Below are positions 61,873 through 64,000 of a DNA stretch of 64,000 nucleotides, one piece after another. A model generated the notes under the pieces. The model searched no databases. It was not told where the DNA came from and saw only the letters and a program-made list of their open reading frames with translations. This stretch comes from Elysia chlorotica (lineage: Eukaryota > Mollusca > Gastropoda > Plakobranchidae), in contig RQTK01000488.1 of NCBI GenBank assembly GCA_003991915.1, positions 243,970 to 307,969 on the forward strand, written 5' to 3'. Within the stretch, counting starts at the first letter, position 1; every line of letters starts with the position of its first letter. Position numbers and translations under genes: made by a program.

Positions 61873-62359
61873 CGAATCTTAAAAATACCGCAAAAAAAAA
61901 AAAACCAACAAAACAAAACAAAACTTGAGGCATATCTGTGGAGGGATGTGGCAGGTTTGAGATGATCATTACGGAGCTGGCATGCATCCGGTGCGCGGCA
62001 CCATAAGTGCCTGATCAGTTCGTTGACACGATCTCTCGTCTATCCTCCCCCCCGCCTCCCCCTTTCTCTCTCTCTCTTCATTTCTCTCACGTAATTTCTC
62101 TCTGCTCCTCTCTCCCGAAGTCACTCTCTCTATCCTTGCTACTCGATAAATCTAGGCTTTATCTCTCCTCTCTTTCTCTATTTAACTCTACCTCTGCTAT
62201 ATTTATAAGTTTGTCTGCATATTCTCTTCTTCAACTCTCTCTCTAATACTCTTTCTTTCTCTATTTTCTATCTCTCTTACTTTCTGTCTGCATCTCTCTC
62301 TCTCTAATAAACTTTTTCTTTCTCTATTTTCCATCTCTCTTACTCTCTGTCTGTCTACA
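61022..62359 (+). repeat. Duplicated block, copy B (about 1.3 kb)
   Basis: It matches 57262-58668 with small differences: a shorter GA array (61801-61868), a 33-bp-class deletion inside the SINE (ATACCATGACCC joined to AACCAGTAGGG), and a C-rich expansion near 62046. The copies are about 3.76 kb apart in direct orientation. Confidence 0.92.
61093..61295 (-). mobile_element. SINE within duplicated block B, internally deleted
   Basis: Body and head are in the same order as in block A, but the stretch between GGGGATACCATGACC and CAACCAGTAGGG is missing. The minus-strand head reads GAGGTAGAACATAGGCTTCC and GTCCGTGGTTCGAGCCC (B box). Confidence 0.8.
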
Positions 62360-62639
62360 TATCACTCTCTTTCTCCCAAATAATAATAATAATAACAACA
62401 ATATATACACAACTGTTTGGTCCTTTTTATGAACGCCACAAGCTTCGTGACATCGTGCTTTTTGGGCAGCGTGAGTAATGAATGTTCCCAGAGGTTGTGG
62501 GCGTCACTGATAGAGGGACAGCCAGTAGGCATGCTTCCTCTCTCTCCCTCCTCTCATACTCTATCTATCTCTTCTCATATTCTCTCTACCTCTCCCCCTT
62601 CCCTCTCTCTCTCAAACACTTCTCTTTTCTTCCCTTACA

Positions 62640-62647
<8 letters not shown>

Positions 62648-62700
<53 letters not shown>
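62648..62700. repeat. (CT)n microsatellite
   Basis: A CT run following a C9 stretch, in a CT-rich neighbourhood (62041-62380 and 62535-62720). Confidence 0.95.
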
Positions 62701-62704
<4 letters not shown>

Positions 62705-63681
62705 TCACTTCAGCCCAAGCCTTGGAAACCTGACAGATTAGGATAATTGTCTCCACACTTGATTCTCTGTGTCATTTTTCTTTCTCCTTTTCCCCGGACG
62801 GAGAGCGATCGAGTTAGTGACTCACTGACTCTGTGTTCTATTCAAGAGAACTATTAGGAAGGGGCTTGCCCACAATTCAAATCGTGCACTATTGCTATTT
62901 TTGGTTTTATATCTTTATGTATCCGTCTGCCTACCAATCTATAGATCTCTCCACCGATAAATCTATCTACCTATCTATCTTTCTATTTTTCCTGTTCTTT
63001 GAAATATTCAAATCCTAGTATAATCACGCATTGATATTTTATATAATACAGAGCCCAAAACTTACCTTGCAGCGAAATGAAGATCTCACATCGTCAATTT
63101 ATCGCTGTATAATTTAGAGTAGGCTACATCCCTTTCTGAGACTACCCAAGTTGTTGTATATCTAGATCTGAATAATTTTAACACCCACGCTTTCTTTGTG
63201 TAATTAGATTGCTCCTCCGTAAGCCTGCCAGCTGTGCATATAATTCGCTAAATAGTAAATTATGCACCCCTCCCCCCTAGACTCTACGTATCTTTATTCC
63301 ACAGGAAATGTGGTTTAATACTTAAATAAATTATGCTTTCAATATATTATACGAATTATTAAAATGTCGGGTGTGGGGAAAAATGCGTCACGTGCGGAAT
63401 AAATCAAGATGTTTTAAAACAAGAGTGGAGAGAGTTTTTTTTTTTTTTTTTCATAGGAGCAAAATGGTGGCATGGGAAAGATACAGAGAAACACAAAAAA
63501 AAAACCCCAAAAAAAAACCCCACCAACAACAACAGAACAGCAACAAATGATAGCGGGGAGAGAGTATTATAAATTAATTAAAGATATGTTTAAATCCCAG
63601 ATAGAATATTAGATATAATTATAAGAGCAAAAGGAAAAATCAACAACAGGGAGACAAGGCAACGTAAAGAGGCCCAAAAGG

Positions 63682-64000
63682 TTGGTTTGGTTGGTTGGGT
63701 TTTAACGTCCAACGTCAGCAACTTATAGGCTATATCGTGGACGGGCCCCAAGACGGACGTCTGACAATTTTATGTGCTGCCACACACGAGACAGGGTGGG
63801 GATACCATGACTCCTGTCTCAGCCGGTCACATTATACTGACACCGACCCAACCAGTAGACTTGATTCAGAGAAGTTCGCAACTTATAGGCTAGTATCGTG
63901 GACGGGCCCCAAGACGGACGTCTGACAAGTTTTATGTGCTGCCACACACGAGACAGGGTGGGGATACCATGGCTTCACTTCAAAATGGCAAAAATTTTAT
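63682..64000 (-). mobile_element. SINE with its body tandemly duplicated
   Basis: The plus strand reads GGGTTTTAACGTCCAACGTC, then CAACTTATAGGCTATATCGT, CAAGACGGACGTCTGACAA and GTGGGGATACCATGACTCC. The block from CAACTTATAGGCT at 63719 starts again at 63879 (160 bp later) after ACCAGTAGACTTGATTC, and runs to near the window end. The copies are nearly identical, so the duplication is young. Confidence 0.8.

Overview
The window is nuclear DNA from an animal, most likely a gastropod mollusc. The evidence is five recognisable metazoan genes split by GT-AG introns, AT-rich non-coding DNA, fragments of non-LTR retrotransposons, many copies of a tRNA-headed SINE of a kind I associate with molluscs, recurrent TCTAGATC-type motifs, and long GA/CT microsatellites. 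The species cannot be named from sequence alone. No bacterial operon, CRISPR array or rRNA gene was seen.

Layout. (1) 1455-4928 (+): a complete five-exon GNAT acetyltransferase of the diamine/spermidine (SSAT) family, 166 aa. (2) 10111-12266 (-): a complete two-exon aldo-keto reductase, 311 aa, with all four catalytic residues. (3) 19179-26183 (-): a complete 13-exon GK5-type FGGY carbohydrate kinase, 522 aa. (4) 26689-34703 (+): a 12-exon ATG4A/B-type autophagy cysteine protease, divergent from GK5 across about 0.5 kb of shared promoter DNA. (5) 42732-53441 (-): the 3' part of a misshapen/MAP4K4/TNIK/MINK kinase, holding the C-terminal linker and the whole CNH domain. Its kinase domain lies beyond the right edge. 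The remaining 10.5 kb (53.4-64 kb) is microsatellite-rich and contains a 1.3-1.4 kb duplicated block. ATG4 and msn converge on about 8 kb without a recognisable gene.

The most striking pattern is that six short tandem arrays sit on splice signals of GK5, ATG4 and msn. The ATG4 last-exon acceptor is in a 43-bp array. The GK5 exon 12 branch-point and pyrimidine region is in a 63-bp array. In msn they affect one donor (58 bp, three copies), one acceptor (41 bp, six copies), one acceptor duplicated at 72 bp, and one exon end with its donor (three copies). Most extra sites would truncate the protein if used. In ATG4, exon 9 is cut off inside a conserved core strand by an exact 93-bp copy of intron 5 sequence, which removes the normal donor. 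msn carries an apparent 18-codon cassette exon inside its CNH domain.

The genes do not form a pathway together. ATG4 and msn both act in signalling or autophagy control, and SSAT, AKR and GK5 are metabolic enzymes. All exon models come from reading frame, splice consensus and remembered family sequences. No alignment or transcript data were available.
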